A DNA stretch of 64,000 nucleotides from Sordaria brevicollis (Eukaryota; Ascomycota; Sordariomycetes; Sordariales; Sordariaceae). Positions within the stretch are counted from its first letter, which is position 1. The number at the start of each line of letters is the position of its first letter. Shown here one piece after another: positions 14,266 to 24,872 of this stretch. Where the stretch lies: positions 682,001 through 746,000 of the forward strand of contig JAUTDP010000011.1 in the NCBI GenBank assembly GCA_033439795.1, in the 5' to 3' direction. The notes beneath the pieces were generated by a model, which did not search any database, was not told where the DNA came from, and saw nothing but the letters and a program-made list of their open reading frames with translations. A program made the translations under genes and the position numbers.

Positions 14266-16824
14266 CTACTTAACCTCATCCACCTTCGTCCTCGGCGGCT
14301 CATCCAGCCTGGTATACGCCTCCTGAATAGCTTTCACCTCGATGCGATCCATTTCCAGAGCTGCCAACCAATCCCTCAGCTGGATGTTCTTGCCCTGGTC
14401 ACCGTTCTCTCTCCACATGCCCAGCCGGTTCTTTTGGTTTTCTGTGGTGAGTTGCTGCGGTTTGTCGCTGGCTGCTGCCGCTGCGCCACCTTTGCCGCCG
14501 GGCGTTGCGAGGCCGTCGCCGCCTAGGGATGTGCGGGGTGTGCTAGCCCCTGATCCGGGACCGCCACCACCGCCGCCGGCGCCGGCGTTCATCCATGAAT
14601 AGGACTTGCCCTTTTTGCGACCGAAGCCGCCCATGATGGCGTTGAGGGTTTGGTTAGCTGATGCCGTGGAGGAGGCTTCGGCGAGCTTGGCCGCTTGAGC
14701 GCCCCGCTTCAGTTCCTTCTTCGAGAGCAGCTTGCCGTCCGCGTCGGCTGTTGTTGGGGTGCCAGGGGCAACGGACCCGGCGCGGGAACCGGTGCCGCCT
14801 GCTGCGTCCGGGTTTTGGCGCTTTAGCCGCTTCCGAAGACGGGCTTCTTCGAGGTTGCGGTCGGCGCGGGCTGTCTCGCGCAGGGCGTTGGTCAGGTTAT
14901 TCTTGGTGACGTTGGGATCATGAAGTTTGGCGGCGTCATAACTCCGCTTCAAAGGATTCGGCTGAGGACCAACGCCAGCGGCAGCTTCCAAGCCTTCTTG
15001 AAGGGCATCATTGAGACCCGTCTTCAAAGGCACCACTACCCCAGCCCATTCCGCCGGTACCTCTCCGCGAGACGTCGACTGGCGGTTGATCGCAATCATG
15101 TGCGCGGACTCAATCATCTGCCTGATCCTGACCTTGGTAGCAATCGACAACAGAGCCATTTGATCACTTAGATATGATTCGTGCGGGAGATATGAGTTTG
15201 TGACAGTAACAAGAGCACCACCTTCACCCACTTTCGTGCTCACAATGATCTTGGGCACTGTTGACGAAGGGTCGTTGGCCGGTTTGCTCTTGTTAACAGC
15301 ACTGCCTCCCTTGAGCTCGCTGTTAAGTTCCAACCCGTACTCCTTGGCAATCTTTTGCGCCTTCCAATGTAGCGGGGCCACCTCCAAGAAAGGCGTTTTC
15401 AACTCGGTTGCTCTCGTCAAGGCCGTCCGATGTGCTGCTTCCTCCCATTGCTTCTTTGCCAGCTCCCTCTCAAACTCCTCCTGGCTTTTTCCGTCCAGAG
15501 GCTGCGAGGGTTGGTTGGCCCATCCCGCACCGTAAAAAGAGGCCTTGCTTCCGGGTGGGTTTGCAGGTAGCCCGGTCCTCGCATCCTGGGAGAATGATCC
15601 GGCATAGTAATCGGCCAAGGCCTGCTCTTCAGCACGTAGATCGACACCAGTACCAGCCAAAGAGTCCGTCACGTCGTATTCGGTTTCCTTCACTGGTCGC
15701 TCAACTGGCTTCTGAGGAGGACCCATAGCGCCGCCGGCAGCAGGCGTCGTGGGAGCTGGCGGTGGTGGCCCGATAGGTGCCATTGTAGCCGTCGTATACT
15801 GCTGGTTCTGCACATTCTGGGCGGCCTGTTGAGCCCCCATGGGGTGGACCGGCTGAGGAGTTGACGGCCCATGGGCGGACAAATTAGGCGGTGCTAGTGA
15901 TGGTGTCGCCAACCCAGGTGTCACTGGACCAGGTGTTGTTGAAGCCGGCTGGACTGGAGGCATGGAAAGCCTACTCTCAGGCATCTGCAAGCCTGCGCCG
16001 TGCGATATGGTAGGACCTGGCCCAGGAGTTGTGGCCGGAGTCGGGGCCGGAGAAGGCACAGCCAAAGGTGTTGATGGCTGAGAAACGTTTCCGTTTGTAA
16101 AAGACTGGTTGTACTGCTGTAGACCAGGCGATTGTGTTGTCGCAAATTTGGGACTAGCAGCCGGCGGTGTTGGGGCGGCGGTCGACTGGGGAGTAGTGGC
16201 GTAGTTCTGGGGAACGTAAGGAGAGCCCGGTTGAGAGGCAGGACTGGGGCCGGTCTGGGGACGCTGTTGGTTCGGTGGTACCGAGAACTGCGCTTGAGTG
16301 GTGGGCGCCGGAGATGGTGTATGCTGTGGACGAGCAAACTGTTGTTGCTGGTTTATTTGCGGGCTAGGATGTTGGATCTGAGGCTGTTGCAGCTGGGCCT
16401 GAGGATGCTGAAGTTGTGGATGCTGCTGTTGGTGCTGGACTTGCGGCTGTGGATGTTGTTGGTGTGCCTGTTGCTGTACACGTTGGTGTTGCTGTTGTTG
16501 AGGAGGCATTGTTTGCGGTTGAGCCTGCTGTGGGACGTGTTGCTGCTGTTGCACATGCTGTTGTTGTTGCAACTGCTGAGGCGGCTGACGAGGCTGAACG
16601 TGTTGCTGGGGCTGGGCGCGTTGTTGCTGTTGCTGAGCTTGGGCCTGGGCTTGGGCTTGTTGTTGAGCGAGCATCTGGGCACGTTGTTGTTGCTGCTGGA
16701 GTTGAAACTGTTGCATCTGCTGCGTGACCTGTGGTGGCTGTTGCTGTTGTTGCAACTGAGGTGACTGTTGTTGCTGTTGCAACTGGGGCATCTGTGGCTG
16801 CCCCTGCTGTGGTGGTTGCGCCAT
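14266..16824 (-). CDS. taf4: Transcription initiation factor TFIID subunit 4 (TAF4)
   Basis: TAF4 is a histone-fold scaffold subunit of TFIID that pairs with TAF12 at RNA polymerase II promoters. The frame gives 852 residues. The first 200 or so are a Gln/His/Pro-rich activator-binding type region, followed by a Pro/Ala/Thr linker and then the TAF4 C-terminal domain. That domain includes DVTDSLAGTGVDLRAEEQAL near 385, SDQMALLSIATKVRIRQMIE near 550, a Glu/Arg-rich helix, and the terminal motif RLGMWREN...IQLRDWLAALEMDR near 800-835. The frame is open 15 codons further upstream without an ATG; the ATG at 16822-16824 sits in an excellent CACCATGGC context, so it is taken as the start. Long CAG/CAA runs make the N-terminus prone to length change. 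It is divergent from YSH1. Confidence 0.9.
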   Translation of the reverse strand: MAQPPQQGQPQMPQLQQQQQSPQLQQQQQPPQVTQQMQQFQLQQQQQRAQMLAQQQAQAQAQAQQQQQRAQPQQHVQPRQPPQQLQQQQHVQQQQHVPQQAQPQTMPPQQQQHQRVQQQAHQQHPQPQVQHQQQHPQLQHPQAQLQQPQIQHPSPQINQQQQFARPQHTPSPAPTTQAQFSVPPNQQRPQTGPSPASQPGSPYVPQNYATTPQSTAAPTPPAASPKFATTQSPGLQQYNQSFTNGNVSQPSTPLAVPSPAPTPATTPGPGPTISHGAGLQMPESRLSMPPVQPASTTPGPVTPGLATPSLAPPNLSAHGPSTPQPVHPMGAQQAAQNVQNQQYTTATMAPIGPPPPAPTTPAAGGAMGPPQKPVERPVKETEYDVTDSLAGTGVDLRAEEQALADYYAGSFSQDARTGLPANPPGSKASFYGAGWANQPSQPLDGKSQEEFERELAKKQWEEAAHRTALTRATELKTPFLEVAPLHWKAQKIAKEYGLELNSELKGGSAVNKSKPANDPSSTVPKIIVSTKVGEGGALVTVTNSYLPHESYLSDQMALLSIATKVRIRQMIESAHMIAINRQSTSRGEVPAEWAGVVVPLKTGLNDALQEGLEAAAGVGPQPNPLKRSYDAAKLHDPNVTKNNLTNALRETARADRNLEEARLRKRLKRQNPDAAGGTGSRAGSVAPGTPTTADADGKLLSKKELKRGAQAAKLAEASSTASANQTLNAIMGGFGRKKGKSYSWMNAGAGGGGGGPGSGASTPRTSLGGDGLATPGGKGGAAAAASDKPQQLTTENQKNRLGMWRENGDQGKNIQLRDWLAALEMDRIEVKAIQEAYTRLDEPPRTKVDEVK

Positions 16825-17822
16825 GGTGAAGGTGTCCTTTGGGGTGACAGATGGCGTAGGCGCAAACAAGTCGTCGTCCGTGGAAAGCAGTCGAGCAGCT
16901 ATTCCTTCCCCTCCAGCTCGAGGCGAGGCTGGGCTCCCAGTCGATCAATGCCCGTCACCGAGTCGCGTCCAGGTATCCTCCTGCCTGTCACCGTAAACTC
17001 AAAAGTGGAAGCAGGCGAACCTGCGCTGCCCACTCTAGCCTCGCCGTATGTCTCCTCCCATACGTCGTCGTCGTCGTCGTCGTCGGTCGCTTCGTATTGA
17101 TGGGTATTTCGTGTCGGTCGATGTAATTCTTGGTCGTGGTAGTATCGTCGTATTCGGCGATTCAGGCGTCGCCAATTAATTCGCGCGAGTTGGGCGATCG
17201 TCGAAGGTGGTGGTGAATTGGATTGTTGGGTGGGTGACTGGGGAAAGGTCGAGGTTTGGGTCTTTGACAATGACGAACAATAAAATCGAAAGAGGGACAG
17301 ACTCGCACACGTCCAGAACCTCCAGCGAAACAACGACTGGAGCTGCTTGCCGCTGCCGGTTCAAGTTGCGGCATGGGCTCCACACAAGGTCGCGTCTTGA
17401 GCAGCAAATGGGCCAGTCACGTGTAGCCTTGGCAGCTTTAGTGGGGCAACTGTTCCAAGATGCAAGGCTCCCGGCAGGCAAGTCAGCCGCCAACTTCAAC
17501 CTCCATTCAACAACCACTTGCCATCTTGATCCAAACCACAATCAACCACCATCGACACCACATCAAAGGCGCCATACATATTTGCGCGACACATCCAATT
17601 ATTGCTTGCTCATTGTTTATATCAACACCGCTACAGTTTGTTGACTGCCGCACGCAAGTCGCGTCCATATCTCACTGTCTTCACCACGCGCCGACATCCA
17701 AACAATCACAGTCAACTGCTTGGAAAGTCATAGGTATACGGGGCGACCGTTGGAAGGGCAGGATCTACGCGTGGATTGAACAAATCGAAAGGAGTGTTAT
17801 ATACCCCGAAACTTCCTGAGCC
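16825..17822. promoter_or_regulatory. Shared upstream region of TAF4 and YSH1
   Basis: About 1 kb separates two divergently read basal RNA-processing/transcription genes. The half near TAF4 contains a (GTC)n stretch (17064-17090) and an open but unconvincing frame (16899-17333, minus strand), treated here as leader. No TATA box or conserved element could be assigned with confidence. Confidence 0.45.
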
Positions 17823-20800
17823 ATGGCTTCCAAGCGGAAGGCCTCGGCCATGGCTACTGAGCCAGAAGAGCCAGTCGACCCAGCGGATGAGCTATTCTTC
17901 ATGAACCTCGGCGGAGGCAACGAAGTCGGTCGATCATGTCATATCATTCAATACAAGGGGAAAACTGTTATGGTGCGTGAGCCAATCAACTATGTCTTCC
18001 AATGAATATTCGCTGACCTCTCCGGATGGTAGCTTGACGCTGGCCAACATCCAGCATATGACGGCCTGGCAGCCCTACCATTCTTTGATGACTTTGATCT
18101 CAGCACAGTAGATGTTCTTTTGATCAGCCAGTAAGCTCGCCCCCTTCCCCTTTTGCTATAGCATACATCTACACGTATGCCCGTGTATCCACGAGACAGT
18201 GCCGCAGTGTTTGGCTTGGGACAAGATGGGTTGATCGAGCTGGGCTCTGGATATTCGACATCGCCAGTGACAGCCATGGCAGAGAGCGCCCCTGTTATAT
18301 GACGCTGCTCTCTGATCTACGTTGTTCTTGTCCGCTTTGCAAGATTGTCTTGTCCATCATATACATGTACTCAGGAAATGAAAATACAAAGATTTGGTCA
18401 CCATTGCCCTCTCCTCTCCTTTCCCCATCTTGTCTGCCACTCGCACTGCATGATCTCTGTGAAGCACCGTCCTTGTCCATAGTCGCCTACATCGACTGAC
18501 CGCTGTCTATCCAGTTTCCACATCGACCATGCGGCCTCACTACCATACGTCCTGGCCAAGACCAACTTCCGCGGCCGTGTCTTCATGACCCACGCCACCA
18601 AGGCCATCTACAAATGGCTTATCCAAGACAGCGTCCGTGTCGGCAACACCTCCTCAAACCCGACCTCCTCGCTGGTCTACACCGAAGAAGACCATCTCAA
18701 GACCTTCCCCATGATCGAGGCCATCGACTACAACACCACCCACACCATCTCCTCCATCCGCATCACCCCCTACCCAGCCGGCCACGTTTTGGGAGCTGCC
18801 ATGTTCCTGATCGAGATCGCCGGCCTCAAGATCTTTTTCACAGGCGACTACTCCCGCGAAGAAGACCGACACTTAATCTCCGCCGAAGTGCCCAAGGGCG
18901 TCAAGATCGACGTTCTCATCACCGAATCCACCTACGGCATCGCCTCGCACATCCCCCGGCTCGAGCGCGAACAGGCCCTCATGAAATCCATCACCGGCAT
19001 ATTGAACCGGGGTGGTCGCGTGCTCATGCCCGTCTTCGCCCTCGGTCGCGCCCAGGAGCTTCTGCTCATCCTGGACGAGTACTGGGGCAAACACCCCGAG
19101 TACCAGAAATACCCCATCTACTACGCCTCCAACCTCGCAAGAAAGTGCATGCTCGTGTACCAGACGTACGTCGGCTCCATGAACGATAACATCAAGCGGT
19201 TGTTCCGCGAGCGGCTGGCTGAGTCCGAGTCCTCGGGCGATGGTGCTGGAAAGGGCGGGCCGTGGGATTTCAAGTTCATTCGCTCTCTCAAGTCCATCGA
19301 CCGCTTCGAAGACGTCGGCGGCTGCGTCATGCTGGCTTCCCCGGGTATGTTGCAGAATGGTGTCAGCCGCGAGCTGCTGGAGCGGTGGGCTCCCTCGGAC
19401 AAGAACGGCGTTATCATAACCGGTTACAGTGTCGAAGGCACGATGGCGAAGCAGCTCATGCAGGAACCTGAGCAGATCCACGCCGTCATGTCGCGCAACA
19501 TAGCCGGTGCTCGTCGCGGCCCTGGAGCTAGTGGTGACAGCGAAAAGGTGATGATCCCGCGTCGCTGCACCGTCCAGGAGTTTTCCTTCGCCGCGCACGT
19601 CGACGGTGTAGAGAATCGCGAATTCATCGAGGAAGTCGCTGCCCCCGTCGTCATCCTTGTTCACGGCGAAGTGCACAACATGATGCGTTTGAAGTCCAAG
19701 CTGCTTTCGCTTAACTCGACAAAGGAGCACAAGGTCAAGATTCTCAGTCCCAAGAACTGCGAGGAGGTGAGGATTCCTTTCAGGACGGATAAAGTGGCTA
19801 AGGTGGTGGGCAAGTTGGCTTCTATCCCGCCGGCACTTAAAGAGGCTAAGAATGGACATGATGGCCCGTTGCCTTCTGCGTCGTCTGAGCCACAATTGAT
19901 TACGGGCGTGTTGGTCCAAAACGACTTCAAGATGTCACTTATGGCACCTGAGGATCTCAGAGAGTACGCCGGTCTGACGACCACCACCATTGCTTGCAAG
20001 CAACGCCTTCGTTTGAGCGCGGCCGGTATCGATTTGATCAAGTGGGGTCTTGAGGGCACGTTTGGTGCCATTGAGGAACTTCCTGAGATGAAGACGAAGC
20101 GTGAAGGCGAGAAACTCGTTAAGAGCGAGGACCAGAACGGCGACACCAAGATGGAAGATGCGGATGAGGAACTGAATCATAGAGATGACGACGTCGTGGC
20201 CGCTTACCTCGTCATGGGATGCGTTACTGTTCGTTACAGACAAAACGGCGAGGTGGAGCTAGAGTGGGAGGGCAACATGCTGAATGATGGCATTGCGGAT
20301 GCGGTCATGGCCGTGTTGATGGGTATTGAGAGTAGTCCTGCTGCTGTGAAGCGTGAGTTTTCTTTTCCCTGCGTCTTCCCCCTTCTCTTTCTTCTATCCC
20401 TTCGTACGTATTTTTACTAACTACATTTCCGTCCAGGCTCCGCATCAAAAAACCCCCACTCCCATTCCACTCCCGCCCCCAAAAACCCCCACGCCCACCT
20501 CTCCCCCACCGACCGCCTCTCCCGCCTGCTCATGTTCCTCGAAGCCCAATTCGGCGAAAACGCCGTCTCCCCCATCGCCGACCCGCGACTTCCTCCCTCC
20601 CCACCCCCCTCCACTTCTTCCCCCAGCACCAAAGCCATCTCCCCCAAGTCGGACGCCGACGCCTCCATGGACGTCTCCGAAGACGAAACCGAATCAGAAC
20701 AGCTCTTGCAAGCAAGAAAGGAAAAGGAACTTGCGAGGTTGCATAAAATTGGCATTCCGGTCCCGGGCGTGCAGGTCAAGGTGGATAAGATGGAGGCGCA

Positions 20801-20909
20801 AGTGTGGTTGGAGGACTTGGAGGTGGAGAGCGCGAGCAAGATTTTTAGGGAGCGGGTGAAGGCGGTGGTGGAGAGGGCGGTGGAGGTTGTGGCGCCTATT
20901 TGGGCGTGA
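17823..20909 (+). CDS. ysh1: Endoribonuclease YSH1/CPSF73 of the pre-mRNA 3'-end cleavage complex
   Basis: This is the zinc-dependent metallo-beta-lactamase/beta-CASP nuclease that cuts pre-mRNA before polyadenylation. Four exons, 17823-17972, 18033-18130, 18515-20352 and 20437-20909, join in frame to 852 residues, the usual size. Introns are 60, 384 and 84 nt; the third has a TTACTAAC branch site. The second intron splits the first His of the metal site, giving HFHIDH at residues 83-88. Further landmarks are [11 protein letters not shown] near 193, [18 protein letters not shown] near 250, the beta-CASP motif in [19 protein letters not shown] near 465, and a C-terminal CPSF73 domain containing an acidic linker (DEEL...DDD) and, in exon 4, a Pro/Ser-rich loop before [20 protein letters not shown]. 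All expected ligand residues seen are intact. Confidence 0.96.
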
Positions 20910-21818
20910 GGTTTCTATGGGGACTGGAGGAGTGTGAGGGGGGGGTTGTGGAAGGGAGGGTGGAAGGGAGGTTGGGTGAGTGTGAGGGTTGAAGGGTTTT
21001 TTTGAAGGAGGGAGGAAGAACTTGGGTTGTTGGTAGAAGGTGAAAAAGAGATGGAGAGAGGTGTAAGGAAAAGGATGGGATGGGATGGGAGGAAACGTAG
21101 TGGAAGGAAAGGAAAAGTGCCTATGTGAGGGGACGGATGGTTGAAAAGGAAGAAGCCAAGGATGAGTGGTAAAAGATGGCAACGAGGAATAGAATGCTGA
21201 ACTTTGTGTGTTTCTTATTGACTTGAGATGTGGATGGGCTGTGTATCTTACTACAAACCTGTCGGTTTTCCCTTCGTGTTCTTCAGTTGTTTTCTTTCTT
21301 CAGCTTCTACATAGTCCTAAGCAACAAATCTCATGTTGTTTAGTGAAGGTGGTGCGGCACCTAGTTGACTGTATCCGTCGATGTTCTTGACTCTTGTCAT
21401 ATGATTAGTGTAGGTAGTCGTAGCAGCGACACTCACTCGTTGGGTTGCTAGGTCTTGCACCATTGGTAGGCAACTGATCAACACAACAATTCATGGCCAG
21501 CAATCGATGGTGTGTTGGTCGGATACTTGGGCCAATAAGGAAGATGCTTACTTGCACATTGTTGTATGCTGTCCAGTCGGAATAGGAATAGCAGTTGCAC
21601 CCCATGGTGAGGCTGAGCTGAGGGCTCCCACCAAGGTGCCCAACAATACGCCCAACACGCTATCAACATATCTTCATCAAGCATCCGGTCCATCACGCAA
21701 CTTCGAGAAGATCTCCATCCTGAATGCGAGAGTCGATACGGGCGTTCGGCCATGCGACAAAGTTCGATACCATCGCCATTAACAACCCCTACGCGGCACC
21801 CGCTCGACGACGACAACA
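20910..21818. other. Intergenic region
   Basis: Purine-rich 3' flank of YSH1 (20910-21180), then mixed sequence leading to the NLR gene start. Nothing gene-like, RNA-like or repetitive was recognised. Confidence 0.5.
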
Positions 21819-24112
21819 ATGGCGTCCGATCCCCGCTATACCGTTCCAGCAAGCAGGCACGACTTTGAGATTGCCATCTTTTGCGCACTGCCCAGGGAAC
21901 AAACAGCCGTGTTGTTACTCCTCGACGAACACTGGGATGGAAGGGGCGGCAGCAGCAACGGGCACCGGTATGCCCCAGCACCCGGCGATCCTCACAACTA
22001 CGAGCACGGGAACACCTACGAGCACGGGCGGATCGGGAGGTTCAACGTGGTCGTCGTCCTTTTCGACGTGGGCAAAGTCCCAGCCGCCCGTGCCGCCGCC
22101 ATCGTTCAATCGGCCTACGCCAACATTTCGCTGGCGCTCGTCGTCGGTGTTTGCGCGGGGGTCCCTAGTTCTTCCACGAAGAAGAAGAACGAAAGTGGCC
22201 GGGAGGAAATCATCCTGGGCGACGTGTTGATCAGTAAAGCGTTGATCCACCTCGACTTTGGAAGGCAGCGCTCAGATGGCTTCGAGCGTAAGAGGGAGGT
22301 TGAGGACGTGTGCGGTCGACCGCCGTTGCATGTGGGGGCTTTTCTTAGGTCCCTGGAAGACGATAAGCGACTCGTGATTGAAGACCAGGCTGCTGAGTTC
22401 TTAAGGCAGCTTCAGGCGAGGAATGACGCGGATGCGAGGCGGAAGGCGGGCAGATATCGATACCCTGGCGTCGATAAGGACCGGCTTTTTGCGGACGACT
22501 ATGAGCATAAAGGATCCCCAGATGTTGAATGTGATCAGCTGGGCTGCGACGACACTAAGCTGGTTCCGAGGCAAAGACTCACTCAACATCGTGCCCAGGG
22601 GACCTCCCCAGATCCCCAGATACACACTGGCCGCATTGGGTCCGGAGACAGTGTTATGCGCTCTGCCCAGCACCGCAACGCTCTTGCTGTGGAAGGAATT
22701 ATCGGTATAGAAATGGAGGGCGCAGGTGTTTGGGACCTGTTTCCATGCATTGTGGTCAAAGGAGTGTGTGACTACGCCGACAGTCACAAAAACAAATCGT
22801 GGCAGGATTATGCCGCGGCTACTGCTGCGTCGGTGTCGAAAGCTCTTCTGGACCAGTATGAAGGGACGAAAAGAAATCCACATAGTGCTCGCGAGCGCTC
22901 AACTACTCCGGCCCCTGCACCTTTTCTGAATGGCCCCTTTCAGCCTGATGATGACTTCGTCGAACGGGAAGAGATTACGAACTGGCTACACAGCAAGCTC
23001 AAGGATAAGGGGACTCGTGCGGCACTTGTTGGGTTTGGAGGTGTAGGGTATCTGATGCCGTTGAAACCCCCTTTGTGAAAGGATCAGGAGCTGACTTCAG
23101 GGTAACCAGAAAATCTCGACTTGCAATTCGATACGCACGTAACATCCAGAGGACCTCCCCGCAGACGTTTGTTCTCTGGGTATACGCTGGTACCCAAGGA
23201 CTGTTCATGAGCTCGTTCCGTAACATCGCAGAAGAACTAGGCCTGGATGGCTGGGATAATTCCGAGGCTGATGTCCTACGGCTAGTGCTCAAGTGGCTGC
23301 GCCCCGGCAACCGAGATTGGCTGATGATACTCGATAACGCCGACGACATCGACGTTTTCGACCCCAAGCCGGATGAGCGCAACGACTTGAGCACTGGGGC
23401 CGCCTCTCCAAGAGCGATGGAGCCTCTCGACTTTCTCCACCGATGTCAGAATGGAAATATCGTAATCACGTCACGAAGCGAGAGAGTCGTCAAGCGTCTC
23501 GGGGTTGGAGTGCATTATTGGCGAGTTGACCCCATGCACAAAGGACAGGCGCGGGACCTGTTGCGGCATAAACTCACTACAGCGGAAGATAAAAGCGGGG
23601 AGGAAGATCTGGTTGACGCTCTGGATTGCATTCCCCTCGCTATAACTCATGCAGCGGCATACATCAACAATTTTGCATCTACAGGAAGGGTGTCTGTCCG
23701 GACATACCTGGAGCAATTTCGGGAGGGTGTGAATAATCAGGCCGTTCTTCTCAACCGGCTCCCTGAGGATGCATCATCGAAGCCAGTATTCATGACGTGG
23801 ATAATCACATACGAACGCATACAACAGGAAAGGCCGTCAGCCTCCGATCTTTTATCGTTGCTCAGTTTCTTCTATCACCGTGGAATTCCGGAATGGGTAC
23901 TGGAGAGCTACTATAAGAACTTCGAGACGTATCATCCAGATGCCAAACCACCCCAGGATATTGTGGACCCGCTGGCAGAAGATCTCGCGGTGTTATGCAG
24001 CTATTCACTGGTCACAGCGGTACCTGTGGTTGACCACGGGGAAAGTCAGCAACCAAGCTCCCGTTCATTTCAGATGCATTCATTGGTCCATTCATGTACT
24101 CGCCACTGGGTT
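21819..24112 (+). pseudogene. 5' part of a PNP/UDP-NB-ARC NLR gene, disrupted by transposons
   Basis: Fungal NLR proteins of this layout act in self/non-self recognition and cell death; here the role is inferred from architecture. Exons 21819-23047 and 23110-24112 are joined by a 62-nt intron (GTATCT..CAG) that falls inside the P-loop. Residues 15-330 form a PNP/UDP nucleoside phosphorylase-like domain (HDFEIAIFCALPREQTAVL, VVVVLFDVGKVPAARAAAI, GIIGIEMEGAGVWD, VVKGVCDYADSHKNKSWQDY). An NB-ARC domain follows, with P-loop GFGGVGKSR near 405, kinase-2 WLMILDNADDIDVF near 480, VITSRSERVV, CIPLAITHAAAY near 584 and an MHD-like FQMHSLVH near 730. The frame then runs into a MITE at 24113 and stops at 24157, which would leave a 758-residue protein lacking the C-terminal repeats. 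Removing the insertions and joining the remaining three pieces gives 1433 codons without a break. Confidence 0.85.
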
Positions 24113-24590
24113 GGGACGGACTCGGCGGGCAGTGTTACTTATCTCCACGGGCAGTAACACTGCCCGTATAGTCGACCAGAGAGGGCTTCACTCCACGGGC
24201 AGTGCCACACAAATCCCTAACCCTCAATGTCTATAGTCCAAATAAGTGGTGATAGTTTCTTGGTATTAAGAACGCCAACCGTCACAACCACATCACTTTA
24301 TTAGGTATTATTATTAAGAACAATACTAAAGCACTTATATTATTTTGAATACGTTGCAAAAATCGTATTTAACGATACCTTTAAAGTAGGGTCGGTAGCG
24401 TAGCGGGCTTCAAACTCGCTCAAATCCTTACGTTGGCTATATTAACAGTAATTAACTGTGTTGGGCAAGCATTTTTAAGGGTTAGGGCTTTGTATAGCAC
24501 TGCCCGTATAGTCGACCAGAGAGGGCATGGCTATACGGGCAGTGTACACTGCCCGCGGAGAAAAACGACACTGCCCGCCGAGTCCGTCCC
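24113..24590. mobile_element. 478-bp hAT-like MITE in the NLR gene
   Basis: The element begins GGGACGGACTCGGCGGGCAG and ends with the reverse complement of the same 20 bases. It is flanked by the exact 8-bp duplication ACTGGGTT (24105-24112 and 24591-24598), the length typical of hAT elements. Several GGGCAGTG/CACTGCCC motifs crowd both ends, and a 29-bp internal segment (24158-24186) recurs at 24498-24526, as expected of subterminal transposase-binding repeats. It has no coding capacity; the core is AT-rich. It is not visibly RIP-mutated. Confidence 0.92.
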
Positions 24591-24872
24591 ACTGGGTTAG
24601 GTCTAGCGAGACTGACAAGAAGTGGCTATATACCTACATTCACCTTCTGCGCAAGGTGCATCCCCGGTGTAAGGCCTACTCTGGAAAACATATCGGTGAA
24701 TGGCCGTTATGCCGCGATCTGTCCCCCCACGTTGAAACTTTGGGAGATTCAGATGGACTCGATAGCCTGGATAAAGTCCAAGCAGTCAGATTGATTCGTG
24801 TATTCCGTTCTGCAAGGAGCTACAGTGAGCCGATTGGTATAATGGTGAGAGCGAAACGATTATTAACGGGTA
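24591..24872 (+). pseudogene. Second fragment of the interrupted NLR gene
   Basis: After the MITE and its second target copy the NLR frame resumes (RSSETDKKWLYTYIHLL, SLDKVQAVRLIRVFRSARSY), encoding about 91 residues of the helical region after the NB-ARC domain. Excising the MITE plus one 8-bp copy (486 nt) keeps the frame. It is cut at the TA of GGGTA by the next insertion. Confidence 0.8.

Noticed and set aside
16364..16948. Long frames on both strands opposite the TAF4 Gln-rich region
   Set aside because: They are shadows of CAG/CAA repeats (poly-Leu, poly-Ser or poly-Thr/Ala products) in other phases.
16899..17333. Minus-strand frame upstream of TAF4 that could be a first exon
   Set aside because: It would need an undetected intron to reach TAF4, and the ATG at 16824 has an excellent context; kept as leader.
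18131..18514. The long second intron of YSH1 as a hidden gene
   Set aside because: At 384 nt it has clean donor and acceptor sites in phase and no coding or structured RNA signal that I can see.
24157..24590. MITE direct repeats as a CRISPR or integron feature
   Set aside because: The two 29-bp copies are subterminal repeats of an element with inverted ends and an 8-bp target duplication.
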